A stretch of 26,175 nt of DNA from Clostridiales bacterium UBA1742 (GTDB lineage Bacteria > Bacillota > Clostridia > TANB77 > CAG-508), in NCBI GenBank assembly GCA_002314935.1, contig DCHW01000012.1:1-26175 (forward strand). Reading direction: 5' to 3'. The position numbers and the translations under genes are program-made. Below are positions 7,165-16,182 of this stretch, piece after piece. Each line of letters opens with the position of its first letter. Position 1 is the stretch's first letter. Under the pieces are notes generated by a model. That model saw only the letters and a program-made list of their open reading frames with translations. It made no database searches and was not told where the DNA came from.

Positions 7165-8163
7165 ATGGCAGGAAATTTATATAGCAGATATTTAGAGGAA
7201 GAAAAACAAGAGAAACAAAAGGAAAAGGAAGAATTATTAAATAATAATAAGGAAATAGTAATGCTTAACATTGATTTGTTAGATGAATTTAGTAATCATA
7301 TTTTTTCAGCAATTTCACAAAACAAATTTGATGAGTTAAAAGAAAGTATATCTCGTGCAGGAGTTCTATCTCCTATAATAGTTAGAAAAAAACAAGATAG
7401 GTATGAAATAATTAGTGGTCATAATAGAACTAAATGTTGTAAAGAATTGGGATTAAAAGAAGTTCCAGCAATAATAAAAGAATATGATGATGATATGGCA
7501 GAACTAATTATGATAGAAACAAATTTAGCACAAAGAGAAAATATTTTACCTTGTGAAAAAGGTTTAGCATATAAAATTAGATTAGAATTACTAAAAAAAA
7601 TCAAAAAGGAAAATAAGGAAAAAGCCAGTGATAGCAACGAGCCTAAGGAAAATGCTCCAATGGAGCAGGAAGGCACATCAGTTCAAAAACTCGCAAATGA
7701 AAGCGAAGATAGTAGAGCAACTATTCAAAGATTTATTAGATTAACACAATTAAATGATGGATTAAAAAACAAAGTAAACAATGATGTAATAGGTATTAGA
7801 GCAGGAGTAGAGTTATCATATATTAGACCTAATGAACAAATATTAGTAAATGACTATATAGATAAAACTAATTTAAAAATAACTACATCTCAAGCAGAAA
7901 AATTAAGAGCAGTATATGGAACAATTACAGAAGATAATATTGAAGAAATAATAAAAGGAAAACCAAAGAAAAAAGAAATTGTGTTTACAGGAAAATTATT
8001 AAAAAATATCTTTAAAAAATATAAAGATAGATTTAATAATGATAAAGAATTTAGTGAACTTGTTGATAATTTACTAGAAAATTACTATAAAAATTTGTCG
8101 GACAAACGGAGGACAAATTTAGGGTGTGTCATACCTGTTGAAAGCTCTGCTTTCAAGCTGTGA
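7165..8163 (+). CDS. ParB/Spo0J-like protein (probable true end at 8122 after +1 shift at CGG 8107)
   Basis: The N-terminal ParB nuclease-like domain is clear: FDELKESISRAGVLSPIIVR, then IISGHNRTKCCKELG in place of the usual GERR box, EVPAII, and TNLAQREN. A helix-turn-helix segment follows (VQKLANESEDSRATIQRFIR). ICE-borne ParB-like proteins maintain or regulate the element. Read straight through, the last 19 residues (RRTNLGCVIPVESSAFKL) come from a hairpin-rich, apparently non-coding stretch. Skipping C8107 gives K-G-G-Q-I and TAG at 8120-8122, a more natural end. The site is AAGGAGG before 7165. Confidence 0.8.
   Translation: MAGNLYSRYLEEEKQEKQKEKEELLNNNKEIVMLNIDLLDEFSNHIFSAISQNKFDELKESISRAGVLSPIIVRKKQDRYEIISGHNRTKCCKELGLKEVPAIIKEYDDDMAELIMIETNLAQRENILPCEKGLAYKIRLELLKKIKKENKEKASDSNEPKENAPMEQEGTSVQKLANESEDSRATIQRFIRLTQLNDGLKNKVNNDVIGIRAGVELSYIRPNEQILVNDYIDKTNLKITTSQAEKLRAVYGTITEDNIEEIIKGKPKKKEIVFTGKLLKNIFKKYKDRFNNDKEFSELVDNLLENYYKNLSDKRRTNLGCVIPVESSAFKL
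8107..8110 (+). other. CGGA possible +1 shift site at the end of the ParB gene
   Basis: GAC-AAA-CGG is in frame. Dropping C8107 gives AAA-GGA-GGA-CAA-ATT-TAG. This is the only site of the nine where a shift is not needed to keep a known motif, so it is less certain. Confidence 0.5.
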
Positions 8164-8239
8164 GAGGCTGTCTGTCTGACAGCTATTCTTGCTCTACGAG
8201 GTATAAAAAAACGATAATATATTTAGGAGGCGATAAAAT
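8123..8239 (+). other. Candidate origin of transfer (oriT) region
   Basis: This gap between the ParB-like gene and the relaxosome genes is visibly richer in G/C than its surroundings. It holds two stem-loops: TTGAAAGC-TCT-GCTTTCAA (8138-8156) and GCTGTC-TGTCT-GACAGC (8167-8183). AGCTGT at 8155-8160 can compete for the second stem. A position directly upstream of the ribbon-helix-helix and relaxase genes is typical of oriT. No nic sequence is recognised. TTGCTC (8189-8194) and GATAAT (8213-8218) may form a promoter for the mobilisation genes. Confidence 0.45.
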
Positions 8240-8617
8240 ATGCGAGAAAAGGACACGATAAGATTATCTGTCCGAATTGATAAAGAAACATATAATAGAT
8301 TGTGTAAAGTATGTAAGGAAAATGAAAGTATCTCAAAAATTGTAAGAGAATATATTGATATTGGACTTGGAATAAAAAGCACAACTTCTGATATTGAAAA
8401 AATATCAGAGATTATAAAAAAACAAATAGAAAGTGTTTGTGAAGAGCCAATAGAACGATTAATAAAAGTTGTGATAAAGAGTATCAAAAGTTGTGAATCG
8501 AGTCGATATATTCTATATTCCTTACTTAAAGAATTTAGTAATGGTAATACAGATGAAATAATAGAAAATGCAGAACGACAAGCAGTAATATATGCAAGTA
8601 ATAGAGGTGGAAAATAA
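8240..8617 (+). CDS. MobC-like relaxosome accessory protein (ribbon-helix-helix)
   Basis: This 125-residue protein begins with a ribbon-helix-helix unit (DTIRLSVRIDKETYNRLCKV, then ISKIVREYIDIGL) followed by helices. This is the build of plasmid and ICE proteins that bind oriT and help the relaxase. The site TTAGGAGGCG precedes the ATG. The stop is one base before the relaxase start, so the two are co-translated. An apparent long ORF on the opposite strand here is a shadow. Confidence 0.75.
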   Translation: MREKDTIRLSVRIDKETYNRLCKVCKENESISKIVREYIDIGLGIKSTTSDIEKISEIIKKQIESVCEEPIERLIKVVIKSIKSCESSRYILYSLLKEFSNGNTDEIIENAERQAVIYASNRGGK

Positions 8618-8618
8618 A

Positions 8619-9726
8619 ATGTCAAAAGTAATTACAAAATTAAGAGCATATTCTCCTAATAAAAAAGATACACCAACTGGGAATATGAATCATTTATATT
8701 ATATTGCAACGAGAACAAATGCAATGTGTAATGAATATGGTAGCACAATATTTGGATATTACAACTATAATAAATTGCAAGATGATATTACAAGAAAAGA
8801 TGTTGCTAAATATATTAAAAAAATATCGCAAGAAAAAAATAATGTATATAGAGGAATTATCTCATTAAGAGAAGAAGATGCAATTAGACTTGGCTATGAT
8901 AAAAGGGAAACTTGGGAAATGATGATAAAAAAGAATATTCAAGAAATAGCAAAAGTTGTGAATGTACCGTTTTCAAGATTAGAATATGTTGGAGTATTTC
9001 ATTTAAAAAAAGGAAATCCACATTTACATTATATGTTTTGGGACAGAGAACAAAAGATAAATAAATGTTATATATCTGAATATCAGCAAAATAAAATAAG
9101 AGATATTATAACTAAAGGAATTTATAAAGAAGAAATGGAGGAATTATATAAAGAAAGAGATGAAATTAAAAATGATTTAAAAAGTCGAGATTTTTTGGCA
9201 GAAATGAAAATAATAAATATTGCAAATTGTGATTCTAAAATTCCTTTTCAAAAGATAAAAGATAGAAAAATATTAATAAAAGAATTTAAAAGAATAACAA
9301 AACTATTACCAAAAACTCGGAAGACTTGCTTATGCTTATTTAGACAAAGATTTGAAAATTGTTTTAAATGGACTAATTGATAAATTATGTGATAGTAATT
9401 TTGATATGAAGAAAAGTTATGATAATTATTTTAATAAAGTGAATGAAATAGCAGATTATTTTTCAAAAGAACAAGCAGATAAAATAATTAATACAGAAAA
9501 AGATAAATTATATAATATGCTTGGAAACAAATTATTAAATATGATGAAAGAATATAAGGAGATAACAGCAGAGATGCTGTTATTTAATTTATATGAGGTA
9601 ATAAGTAAATTAGAGGAACAAGAAACTGCAATGGCAAATTCACAAGATTATATAAATTCATTATCAACAAATGCTAAAAAAGAATGGGCAAGAAAAATGA
9701 GTTATGGTGGTGATTTTGAAATGTAA
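8619..9726 (+). CDS. MobL-like relaxase (+1 shift at CGG 9318)
   Basis: With C9318 skipped, this is a 368-residue relaxase. It has an N-terminal NHLYYIATRTNAM segment and the HxH metal motif GNPHLHYMFWD with His135 and His137. The conserved middle motif L-P-K-T-G-R-L-A-Y-A-Y-L exists only after the shift, and a helical C-terminus follows. The relaxase nicks oriT and is carried to the recipient by the coupling protein. Unshifted reading stops at 9378-9380, losing the second third of the protein. The start at 8619 is preferred to 8592 because of the preceding GAGGTGG and the tight spacing to the accessory gene. Confidence 0.8.
9318..9321 (+). other. CGGA +1 shift site in the relaxase
   Basis: CCA-AAA-ACT-CGG is in frame. 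Dropping C9318 gives ACT-GGA-AGA-CTT (T-G-R-L) of the conserved PKTGRLAYAYL block. Confidence 0.8.
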
Positions 9727-10078
9727 GGTGGTGGTTAAAATTGGCAATGAACTTCGTATAAGAGTGATGATTGTTAAGCCTAATGAAGAACCATATATTG
9801 ATAAAATCTGGAATGAACTAGAAACATTAAGAAAAGAAGTAGGAGAAGAAAAAATAGAAGTTGCAGAATATGAAGATATTTTAGTTGTTTTTAATCCAAG
9901 AGGGTTAGTAGATAATATCCCTATTAATCGTTACATAGATGGGTTAGCAATTAGAGGTACATTTCTTATAACAAATAATAATAAAAAAGAAATGGATTTT
10001 GATAGTTTAACAAAAGAACAAATTGATAAATATATGGAAATGTTTTCATTAGAAAGAGAGGAGGAATTCGAATTGTGA
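9704..10078 (+). CDS. DUF3846-like element protein
   Basis: The body (LRIRVMIVKPNEEPY, NELETLRKEVG, DILVVFNPRG, IPINRYI, then IRGTFLITN) matches the small DUF3846 proteins found in ICEs and phages, which have no known enzymatic role. The start is uncertain. The ATG at 9704 overlaps the relaxase by 23 bases and lacks a good ribosome binding site, while AAGGTGG at 9725-9731 would suit a non-ATG start near 9740. The last codons overlap the coupling-protein start (GTGA), so the two are coupled. Confidence 0.65.
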   Translation: MVVILKCKVVVKIGNELRIRVMIVKPNEEPYIDKIWNELETLRKEVGEEKIEVAEYEDILVVFNPRGLVDNIPINRYIDGLAIRGTFLITNNNKKEMDFDSLTKEQIDKYMEMFSLEREEEFEL

Positions 10079-11922
10079 AGAAAAAGAAAATCGTTATAGG
10101 AACAATATTAAGCATTTTTAATATTCCTATAAGTTTATTATTTGCAAGTTTGATACATATTCAATTATTAAAAATTAATGTTCCAAAAACTATAAATGAT
10201 TTTAAGCAAATAGTAGTAAATGAAAAATTTTTACCACTATTTTTTTTAATGTTTGTACTTTTTGAAGTTATTATATTTGCTATGTTATTAATTAATAAAA
10301 ATAATTTTAAAAGTGAAACAATAAAAATAACAAATAATATAGAAACACCAAAAGCAATTGGTCAAGGACAACATGGAACATCAAGATGGCAAACAGAAAA
10401 GGAATTTGAAAAAAACTTTAAATGCAACAAAATACCATTAGAAAATAAGAAAAAAGAATATCAAATTGAAAAAGGTGGCTTGGTAGTAGGTTATAAAAAA
10501 GATAAAAAGGAAGAAAAAATTTATTTTGTAGATTCAAATTTGCATTCGCTAACATTAGGAGCAACTAGAAGTGGAAAAACAAGGTCAGTAGTTCTTCAAA
10601 CAATAGGAAATTTAGCATTAGCAGGAGAAAGTATGATATTGTCAGATCCAAAAGGAGAGCTATATCAATATACTTATCCATTTTTACAAAGTAGAGGTTA
10701 TAAGGTAATTACATTAGATTTTAAAAATCCTATGAAATCTGATAGATATAACTTCTTACAGCCTGTAATTGATGCAGTAAACAGAAATGATTATAGAAAA
10801 GCAGAAGAATATGCTTGGGATATTACAAATAGTTTGGTTGGAGATGAAAATTCTCATTCAGAAAAGATTTGGAGAGATGGAGAAATGTCAATAATTGCAG
10901 GAGCAATAATGAGTGTAGTTTTTGATAATAAAGATAATCCAGAGTTTCAAAATTTAACTAATGTTTATATGTTTATTTCAGAAATGTGTAAAACAACTGG
11001 AAATAATCAAATGCCGATAAACAGATATATTGATAATTTAAGTGAAGAGCATCCTGCGAGAAGTATATTTGCAGTTGCAAAAATAGCACCAGATAAAACT
11101 CGTGGTAGCTTTTTTACTTCAGCTTTAATAACTTTAAGATTATTTACAAGTAAAAGTATTTATTCAATGACTTGCAAGAGTGATTTTTCTTTAACAGATG
11201 CAGGAAAGGAGAAAGTTGCTACTTTTATAATATTACCAGATGAAAAAACAACTTATTATCCACTAGCAAGTCTATTTGTATATCAAAACTATGTAGCATT
11301 AGTAGAAAAAGCAGATGCAAGAGGTGGGGAATTGTTTAAAAGAGTTAATTATATTTTAGATGAGTTTGGAAACTTTACTTCAATTCCAGCATTTCAAAAT
11401 ATGCTAACTGTTGCAGGTGGAAGAAAAATAAGATTTAACATTTTTCTGCAATCATTTGCACAATTAGAAAATAAATATGGAAAAGAAATTGCAGAAAACA
11501 TAAGAGATAATTGTCAAACTTGGTTATATTTAAAAACTGCAAGTACAGAAACAGCAACAGCAATATCAAAGAAACTTGGCAATTATACTACCTCAAGCTA
11601 TTCAAGAAGTAATAGTTATTCTAAATATCAAAGTGGTAGTAATTCAGAAAGTATGAATTTAATATCAAGACCTCTGCTTACAGAAGATGAAATAACAAGA
11701 ATTGAACGACCTTATATTTTAGTAATACCAACAGGTATGTATCCAATGATGAGTATTTTACCAGACCTTTCAAAATGGAAGTTTAATAAAATGTTTGGAA
11801 TGGGAGATGAAAATCACAATAGAAAACTAAGAGAAGAAAGAGAAAATAAAAGAAACGAAAGACAAGAAGAAAAAATAAAAGTATGGGGCATTTGGAATTT
11901 ATATAACAGTTTAAGAAGGTAA
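10075..11922 (+). CDS. VirD4/TraG-type coupling protein (T4CP)
   Basis: This 615-residue protein is the ATPase that links the relaxase-DNA complex to the mating channel. Two N-terminal transmembrane helices (about residues 6-30 and 48-72) precede a GQGQHGTSRW segment, the Walker A motif GATRSGKT (about 162-169), the Walker B-like SDPKGE (about 190), a second acidic motif ILDEFGN and a late FLQSFAQLENKYG sequence typical of the family. The length is normal. The start is GTG at 10075, which overlaps the previous stop and is preceded by GAGGAGG. It opens the type IV secretion gene run. Confidence 0.9.
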   Translation: MKKKKIVIGTILSIFNIPISLLFASLIHIQLLKINVPKTINDFKQIVVNEKFLPLFFLMFVLFEVIIFAMLLINKNNFKSETIKITNNIETPKAIGQGQHGTSRWQTEKEFEKNFKCNKIPLENKKKEYQIEKGGLVVGYKKDKKEEKIYFVDSNLHSLTLGATRSGKTRSVVLQTIGNLALAGESMILSDPKGELYQYTYPFLQSRGYKVITLDFKNPMKSDRYNFLQPVIDAVNRNDYRKAEEYAWDITNSLVGDENSHSEKIWRDGEMSIIAGAIMSVVFDNKDNPEFQNLTNVYMFISEMCKTTGNNQMPINRYIDNLSEEHPARSIFAVAKIAPDKTRGSFFTSALITLRLFTSKSIYSMTCKSDFSLTDAGKEKVATFIILPDEKTTYYPLASLFVYQNYVALVEKADARGGELFKRVNYILDEFGNFTSIPAFQNMLTVAGGRKIRFNIFLQSFAQLENKYGKEIAENIRDNCQTWLYLKTASTETATAISKKLGNYTTSSYSRSNSYSKYQSGSNSESMNLISRPLLTEDEITRIERPYILVIPTGMYPMMSILPDLSKWKFNKMFGMGDENHNRKLREERENKRNERQEEKIKVWGIWNLYNSLRR

Positions 11923-11947
11923 ATTTATGAAATGGAGGAAAATATGT

Positions 11948-12271
11948 ATGATAAAAAAGATAAGAAAAATGGTAATTATGATATTCGTAGCAGTATTGCT
12001 ATTTACAAATTGTTGTTTTGCAAGTTCAGTCGCAGAAAGCCAACTTGCAAAAGGGACAGAAAATCTGATAAAAGATTTAACTAACTGGCTTTTAATATTA
12101 GCACCAGTATTAACTGCTTGTTTAGTAGGGTATTATTTATTAAGAAAGTCTGCTAGTGATGATATGGATACAAAAAGATGGGATAATCGTATAAAAATTG
12201 CTGTTATATCTTGTATAGGTGTAGTAATAGCAAGTGGATTAATAAATGTCATCATTGGTTATTATAGGTAA
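11948..12271 (+). CDS. VirB2/Maff2-like small membrane protein
   Basis: This 107-residue protein has a signal-like N-terminus ending CCFAS-SVAES and two hydrophobic helices (LLILAPVLTACLVGYYLL and IAVISCIGVVIASGLINVII) separated by a charged loop (RKSASDDMDTKRWDNR). This is the plan of TrbC/VirB2 pilin-like and Maff2 proteins of Bacillota ICEs. I chose the ATG at 11948 because GGAGGA sits 8 bases upstream; the ATG at 11927 would overlap that site. Confidence 0.75.
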   Translation: MIKKIRKMVIMIFVAVLLFTNCCFASSVAESQLAKGTENLIKDLTNWLLILAPVLTACLVGYYLLRKSASDDMDTKRWDNRIKIAVISCIGVVIASGLINVIIGYYR

Positions 12272-12276
12272 TGTAA

Positions 12277-13137
12277 TTGACTGGTTTACTAACCGATTTA
12301 TTAGTAGATTTAATAGATGGTGTTGATGGTGCTATCAATAGTGCTTTTAATAGTTTAATGAATACTTGTTTTAATGCAGAATATGAATTAACACATATTT
12401 TAGGAAATCAAGTTATCACATTAGATAATTTGAAAATATTGATTTTTTCATTTGCACTATCACTTATAATATTAAAATTTCTAAAAAAAGGTTTTGATAT
12501 TTATATTTTATGGACAGAGGGAGAGGCAGATACTCCTCCTCTTACATTTATAGTTTATTTTATAAGAGCAATAGTTGTTTTAATAAGTTCTACAATTCTG
12601 TATGATTGGCTAGTAGATGTTGTTCAAGATTTTGGAAATCAAATGTTAGAAAGTTTAAATATTTCACAAACAATGGAAATAACTGCTACAATGTCTAATT
12701 TGGCAGGAGAAGGATTATTTACTGCAATAATGGCTGTAATTGCTTTAATAATGCTATTTGTATTATGGGTACAGTTTATTATTAGAGGTGCAGAAATATT
12801 TGTATTAAAACTTGGTTTTCCACTGGCTTGTGTAGGTTTAGTAAATGCAGATGGTGGAGTTTTTACACAATATATTAGTAAATTGTTTAAAAGTATGCTT
12901 ACAGTATTAGTTCAAATACTATGTTGTAAAATGGGATTGCTTTTAGTATTTAGTGGACAATTAATTTATGCAATTGCAATGATAATACTAGCAATAAAAA
13001 CACCAAAAATGCTACAAGAATTTATGCTTGGAGGTGGTGGAGGTGGCGTTTCAAATGTCATCATTACTGCAAGTAAAACAATGGAACTTTCTGGTCAATT
13101 AAGTAGAAAAATAAAACAATTAAAGAAAGTGAAGTGA
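12277..13137 (+). CDS. VirB6/TrbL-like conjugation membrane protein
   Basis: This 286-residue polytopic protein has six or so membrane segments. An early amphipathic region (LVDLIDGVDGAINSAFN) and a conserved turn (ILWTEGEADTPP) are typical of the TrbL/VirB6 family in Gram-positive ICEs, and a glycine run (GGGGGG) precedes its basic C-terminus. It would form the inner part of the DNA channel. It starts with TTG at 12277, five bases after the previous gene, and has only a weak ribosome binding site, so coupling is likely. Confidence 0.8.
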   Translation: MTGLLTDLLVDLIDGVDGAINSAFNSLMNTCFNAEYELTHILGNQVITLDNLKILIFSFALSLIILKFLKKGFDIYILWTEGEADTPPLTFIVYFIRAIVVLISSTILYDWLVDVVQDFGNQMLESLNISQTMEITATMSNLAGEGLFTAIMAVIALIMLFVLWVQFIIRGAEIFVLKLGFPLACVGLVNADGGVFTQYISKLFKSMLTVLVQILCCKMGLLLVFSGQLIYAIAMIILAIKTPKMLQEFMLGGGGGGVSNVIITASKTMELSGQLSRKIKQLKKVK

Positions 13138-13143
13138 TAGTTA

Positions 13144-13380
13144 ATGGAAACATTAGAAGAAATAATTAAATTATTAAGAGTTGTAATAATACCACTTGGA
13201 ACTACATTTCGAGTGGTATTTTGTTTTATAAAAATGATTTATGATGAGGATTCAGCAAATTCATATAAAAAGAAAATATGGAATGCAGTAGCTTTCCTAA
13301 TAATATCAGAGCTTATTTTAGTATTTGCAGATATGCTTAAATATTATTATGGAGATTTTTATCTTCCATCATTATCATAA
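13144..13380 (+). CDS. Small conjugation-locus membrane protein
   Basis: This 78-residue protein has two hydrophobic stretches (VVIIPLGTTFRVVFCFI and AVAFLIISELILVFA) around a charged loop (YDEDSANSYKKKI). The layout is like the VirB2-type protein two genes upstream, but it lacks a signal sequence. It lies between the VirB6-like and PrgI/VirB3 genes, so it is probably a channel component. A 9-bp inverted repeat lies within its coding sequence. Confidence 0.65.
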   Translation: METLEEIIKLLRVVIIPLGTTFRVVFCFIKMIYDEDSANSYKKKIWNAVAFLIISELILVFADMLKYYYGDFYLPSLS

Positions 13381-13395
13381 GGAGGCTGATAAAAA

Positions 13396-13719
13396 ATGGA
13401 AAATGAAGAAATAAAATTATATATTCCAACTAATGTTAAAACAAGATTAGAGTTTTTTAGAGGGTATGGAGTAAAGGAATTGATAACAACACTTATAGTA
13501 GCAATAGGTTTAATTCCTGCTTCTATTATTTTTTATTTTGTTGGAAATAAAAATTATTTAATACCAGTTTTAATTGAAATGATAGGTGTTGCAGGTTGTG
13601 TATTTGCAACAGCAAAAGATGAAAACAATTTGTGTATTGTTAATCAAATAAAATATATGATTGATTTTGTAAAATTACAGAAGATTTATGAATATGAATA
13701 TTACGATAAATGGAGGTAA
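13396..13719 (+). CDS. PrgI/VirB3-like protein
   Basis: This 107-residue protein begins with the PrgI-type strand (EIKLYIPTNVKTRLEFFRGY, then GVKELI) and has two adjacent transmembrane helices. It ends in a basic stretch before DKWR. PrgI proteins are the VirB3 counterparts in Gram-positive type IV secretion systems and work with VirB4, which follows. The site AAGGAGG precedes the ATG. Confidence 0.85.
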   Translation: MENEEIKLYIPTNVKTRLEFFRGYGVKELITTLIVAIGLIPASIIFYFVGNKNYLIPVLIEMIGVAGCVFATAKDENNLCIVNQIKYMIDFVKLQKIYEYEYYDKWR

Positions 13720-13724
13720 TAAAA

Positions 13725-14330
13725 ATGTTTGGATTATTCAAGAGAAATAATAAAAAATTGAAAACTTGTAATGAAGAAATAAATATTTTAGATATAAAAA
13801 ACAATACCATTTATACAAGAGATGATTACTTGATAATGGCATTAAAAATATATTCTATAAATATGCAGTTATTTTCTAAAAAAGAATTAGAACAAAAAGT
13901 AAAGGAAATAACAACAGAACTTGCAGGAGATTTAAAAGAAATAAAATTCTTTAGTATATCAAGACCAACTGATATTTCTAAACTTATTGATAAATTAAGA
14001 GAAGAACTAAATAATACAGAAATACAAAAACAAAAAAATCTTTTAAAGCAAAGTATTAGAGAAACAATTAGATTATCGGTTACAGGGGATGTAGTTGAAA
14101 GACAAAACTTTATAACTATATATGAAAAAAACTCGGATACTGCTGAAAAAGAATTACAAAAACAAGCAATGGATTTAGTTAATAAGTTTAATAACTGTGG
14201 AATTAATGCGGAAATATTAAATGAACAAGATTTGATTCAATTATGTAATAGTGCATTAAATATAAACTTTGCATTTAGAGAAGATAATGATGAAATAGAT
14301 GAAAGAATACCATATTTAAAAATTGGATAA
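13725..14330 (+). CDS. VirB4-associated protein (TraC-like domain)
   Basis: This 201-residue soluble protein starts MFGLFKRNNKK and has a mixed alpha/beta body (YTRDDYLIMALKIYSINMQL, then a long charged helix). In related Bacillota ICEs a short protein of this type lies between PrgI and VirB4 and resembles the N-terminal TraC/TrbE part of VirB4. That placement is my main support. I chose the ATG at 13725 with GGAGGT upstream. Three CGGs in it (TCG-GTT, TCG-GAT, GCG-GAA) are all out of frame and it has no break. Confidence 0.65.
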   Translation: MFGLFKRNNKKLKTCNEEINILDIKNNTIYTRDDYLIMALKIYSINMQLFSKKELEQKVKEITTELAGDLKEIKFFSISRPTDISKLIDKLREELNNTEIQKQKNLLKQSIRETIRLSVTGDVVERQNFITIYEKNSDTAEKELQKQAMDLVNKFNNCGINAEILNEQDLIQLCNSALNINFAFREDNDEIDERIPYLKIG

Positions 14331-14347
14331 GAAAGGGGTGAGAATTA

Positions 14348-16182
14348 TTGAAAAAAATTGAAATGATAGGAATACAAGAAAATAAAAATTTATTAAATAT
14401 ATTAACACCAATTCGGAGGAATAGAATATAAAAGTAATAAAGTAAGGATTGGAGAAACTTATGCTAAAATATATACAATAATAAAATATCCTCAAAGAGT
14501 AAATGTTGGGTGGCTTTCTAAAATAACTAATATACCAAATACTATTTGCTCTTTAAATTTTTCTCCTACTGACAATACTCTTTTAATACAAAACATATCC
14601 AAAGGAATTAGGCAAAATGAACAATCATTAGATAGTATTAAAGATGAAATAATAAGGCAAAGAACAGAAAAAGAAATTGAAGATGGTCAAGAATTAATAA
14701 AGAAAATTGACCAAGATGGAGAAATTGTAGGATATATGACAATTCTTATAATGGTAATTGCAGAAAGTGAAGAAGAATTACAAAGAAGATGTAAAAGGGT
14801 TGAAAATTCTTTGATGGGGATGCATATGAAAATTAGAAATCTAGCAAATTTAGTTAGACAAGCATTTAAATCAATTACACCATTTAATATTTTAGATGAG
14901 AAAATAAGAAAAATTGCAAATAGAAATGTTCCGCTATCAACTTTTGTTGGAGGATTACCATTTGCAAGTAATGGATTTAATGATAATGATGGATATTATT
15001 TTGCAAGAGATACAGAAGGTGGAATTGTAGTACTAGATTCGTGGAAAAGAGGTGGAGATAGAACAAATAGTAATTATGTAGTAATGGGAACAGCAGGTGT
15101 TGGAAAATCTACTGTCGCAAAGCATTTAATATTAAATGAATTTATGACAGGAACAAAGATAGTTAGTATAGATCCCGAACGCGAGTACAAAGAACTTACA
15201 GAAAACCTTGAGGGAGATTGGCTAAATGTAGGAAGTGGTGCAGGTGGAATAATAAATCCTCTGCAAATAAAAGATGTTCCATTAGATGATGAAAATGAAG
15301 AAGAAAAAGTTTTTAAAGATGAAGGAAAAGGGTTAGGTGCTATGGCATTACATTTCCAAACTTTAAGAACTTTTTTTAAATTGCTATTTCCAGAACTTAC
15401 AACTATTCAAGTTGCTTTATTAGAGGAAACATTAGAAGAATTATATAATGATTTTGGAATCTATTGGAATACTGATATTACAAGTTTTAGAAATATTGAT
15501 TTTCCAATTATGGTAGATTTATATGAATTAATAAATAAGAAAATTAAAACAACAAATGATGAATCAAAAAAAGAAAATTATATTTTATTACAATCACTAA
15601 TAAGAACAATATCAATTGGTGCAGATAGTGCATTATTTAATGGATATACAAGCATTCAAACAAAGACTAATTGTATTTGTTTAGATACACACAATTTACA
15701 GGATGCTTCAGATAGGGTAAAAAAAGCACAATACTTTAATATATTAACTTATTGTTGGGAACTTATGAGCAAAGATAAGGAAGAAAGAACTATGCTTGTA
15801 TGTGATGAGGCTTATTTGTTAATAGATCCTCAAGTCCCTCAAAGTCTAGTGTTTTTAAGAAATATTGCAAAGAGATGCAGAAAATATGAACGGAAGTTTA
15901 GTTATAATTTCACATTCAATAGTAGATTTTCTTGATCCATCAGTAAAAATGTATGGACAAGCAATACTTGATATGGCAACATATAAAATCCTAATGGGAA
16001 CTGATGGCAAAAACCTTGAAGAAACAAAAGAATTATTTAAATTAAGTGAACATCAATATGACTTTCTATATTCAAAGAAAAGAGGATATGCATTATTTAT
16101 AATTGGAGCATATAGAATACTTGTTAAATTTGATATATTTCCTTATGAATTTACCTATTATGGAAAAGGTGGTGGTCGCTAG
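14348..16182 (+). CDS. VirB4-like conjugation ATPase (two +1 shifts, CGG 14414 and 15891)
   Basis: Skipping C14414 and C15891 joins three frames into a 610-residue VirB4 ATPase, which powers channel assembly and transfer. Domains in order: an N-terminal L-T-P-I-G-G-I-E-Y block, a barrel-like region, Walker A GTAGVGKST (about 247-255), SIDPEREY, Walker B MLVCDEAYLL, and R-K-Y-E-G-S-L-V-I-I-S-H-S-I-V-D-F. The first and last of these blocks exist only after the shifts. Without them the product stops after 27 codons, or near 15935. The start is TTG at 14348 after AAAGGGGTGAG; ATG 14363 is an alternative. The stop TAG shares its G with the next GTG. Confidence 0.85.
14414..14417 (+). other. CGGA +1 shift site near the VirB4 N-terminus
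   Basis: ACA-CCA-ATT-CGG is in frame. Dropping C14414 gives ATT-GGA-GGA-ATA (I-G-G-I). The frame then stays open for about 490 codons, to the second shift site; unshifted reading reaches TAG in three codons. Confidence 0.85.
15891..15894 (+). other. CGGA +1 shift site in VirB4 after Walker B
   Basis: AAA-TAT-GAA-CGG is in frame. Dropping C15891 gives GAA-GGA-AGT-TTA (E-G-S-L), restoring the conserved RKYEGSLVIISHSI block. Confidence 0.85.

Noticed and set aside
8123..8163. C-terminal tail of the ParB-like protein as a real domain
   Set aside because: It is encoded by stem-loop DNA, differs in composition, and disappears if the shift at 8107 is accepted.
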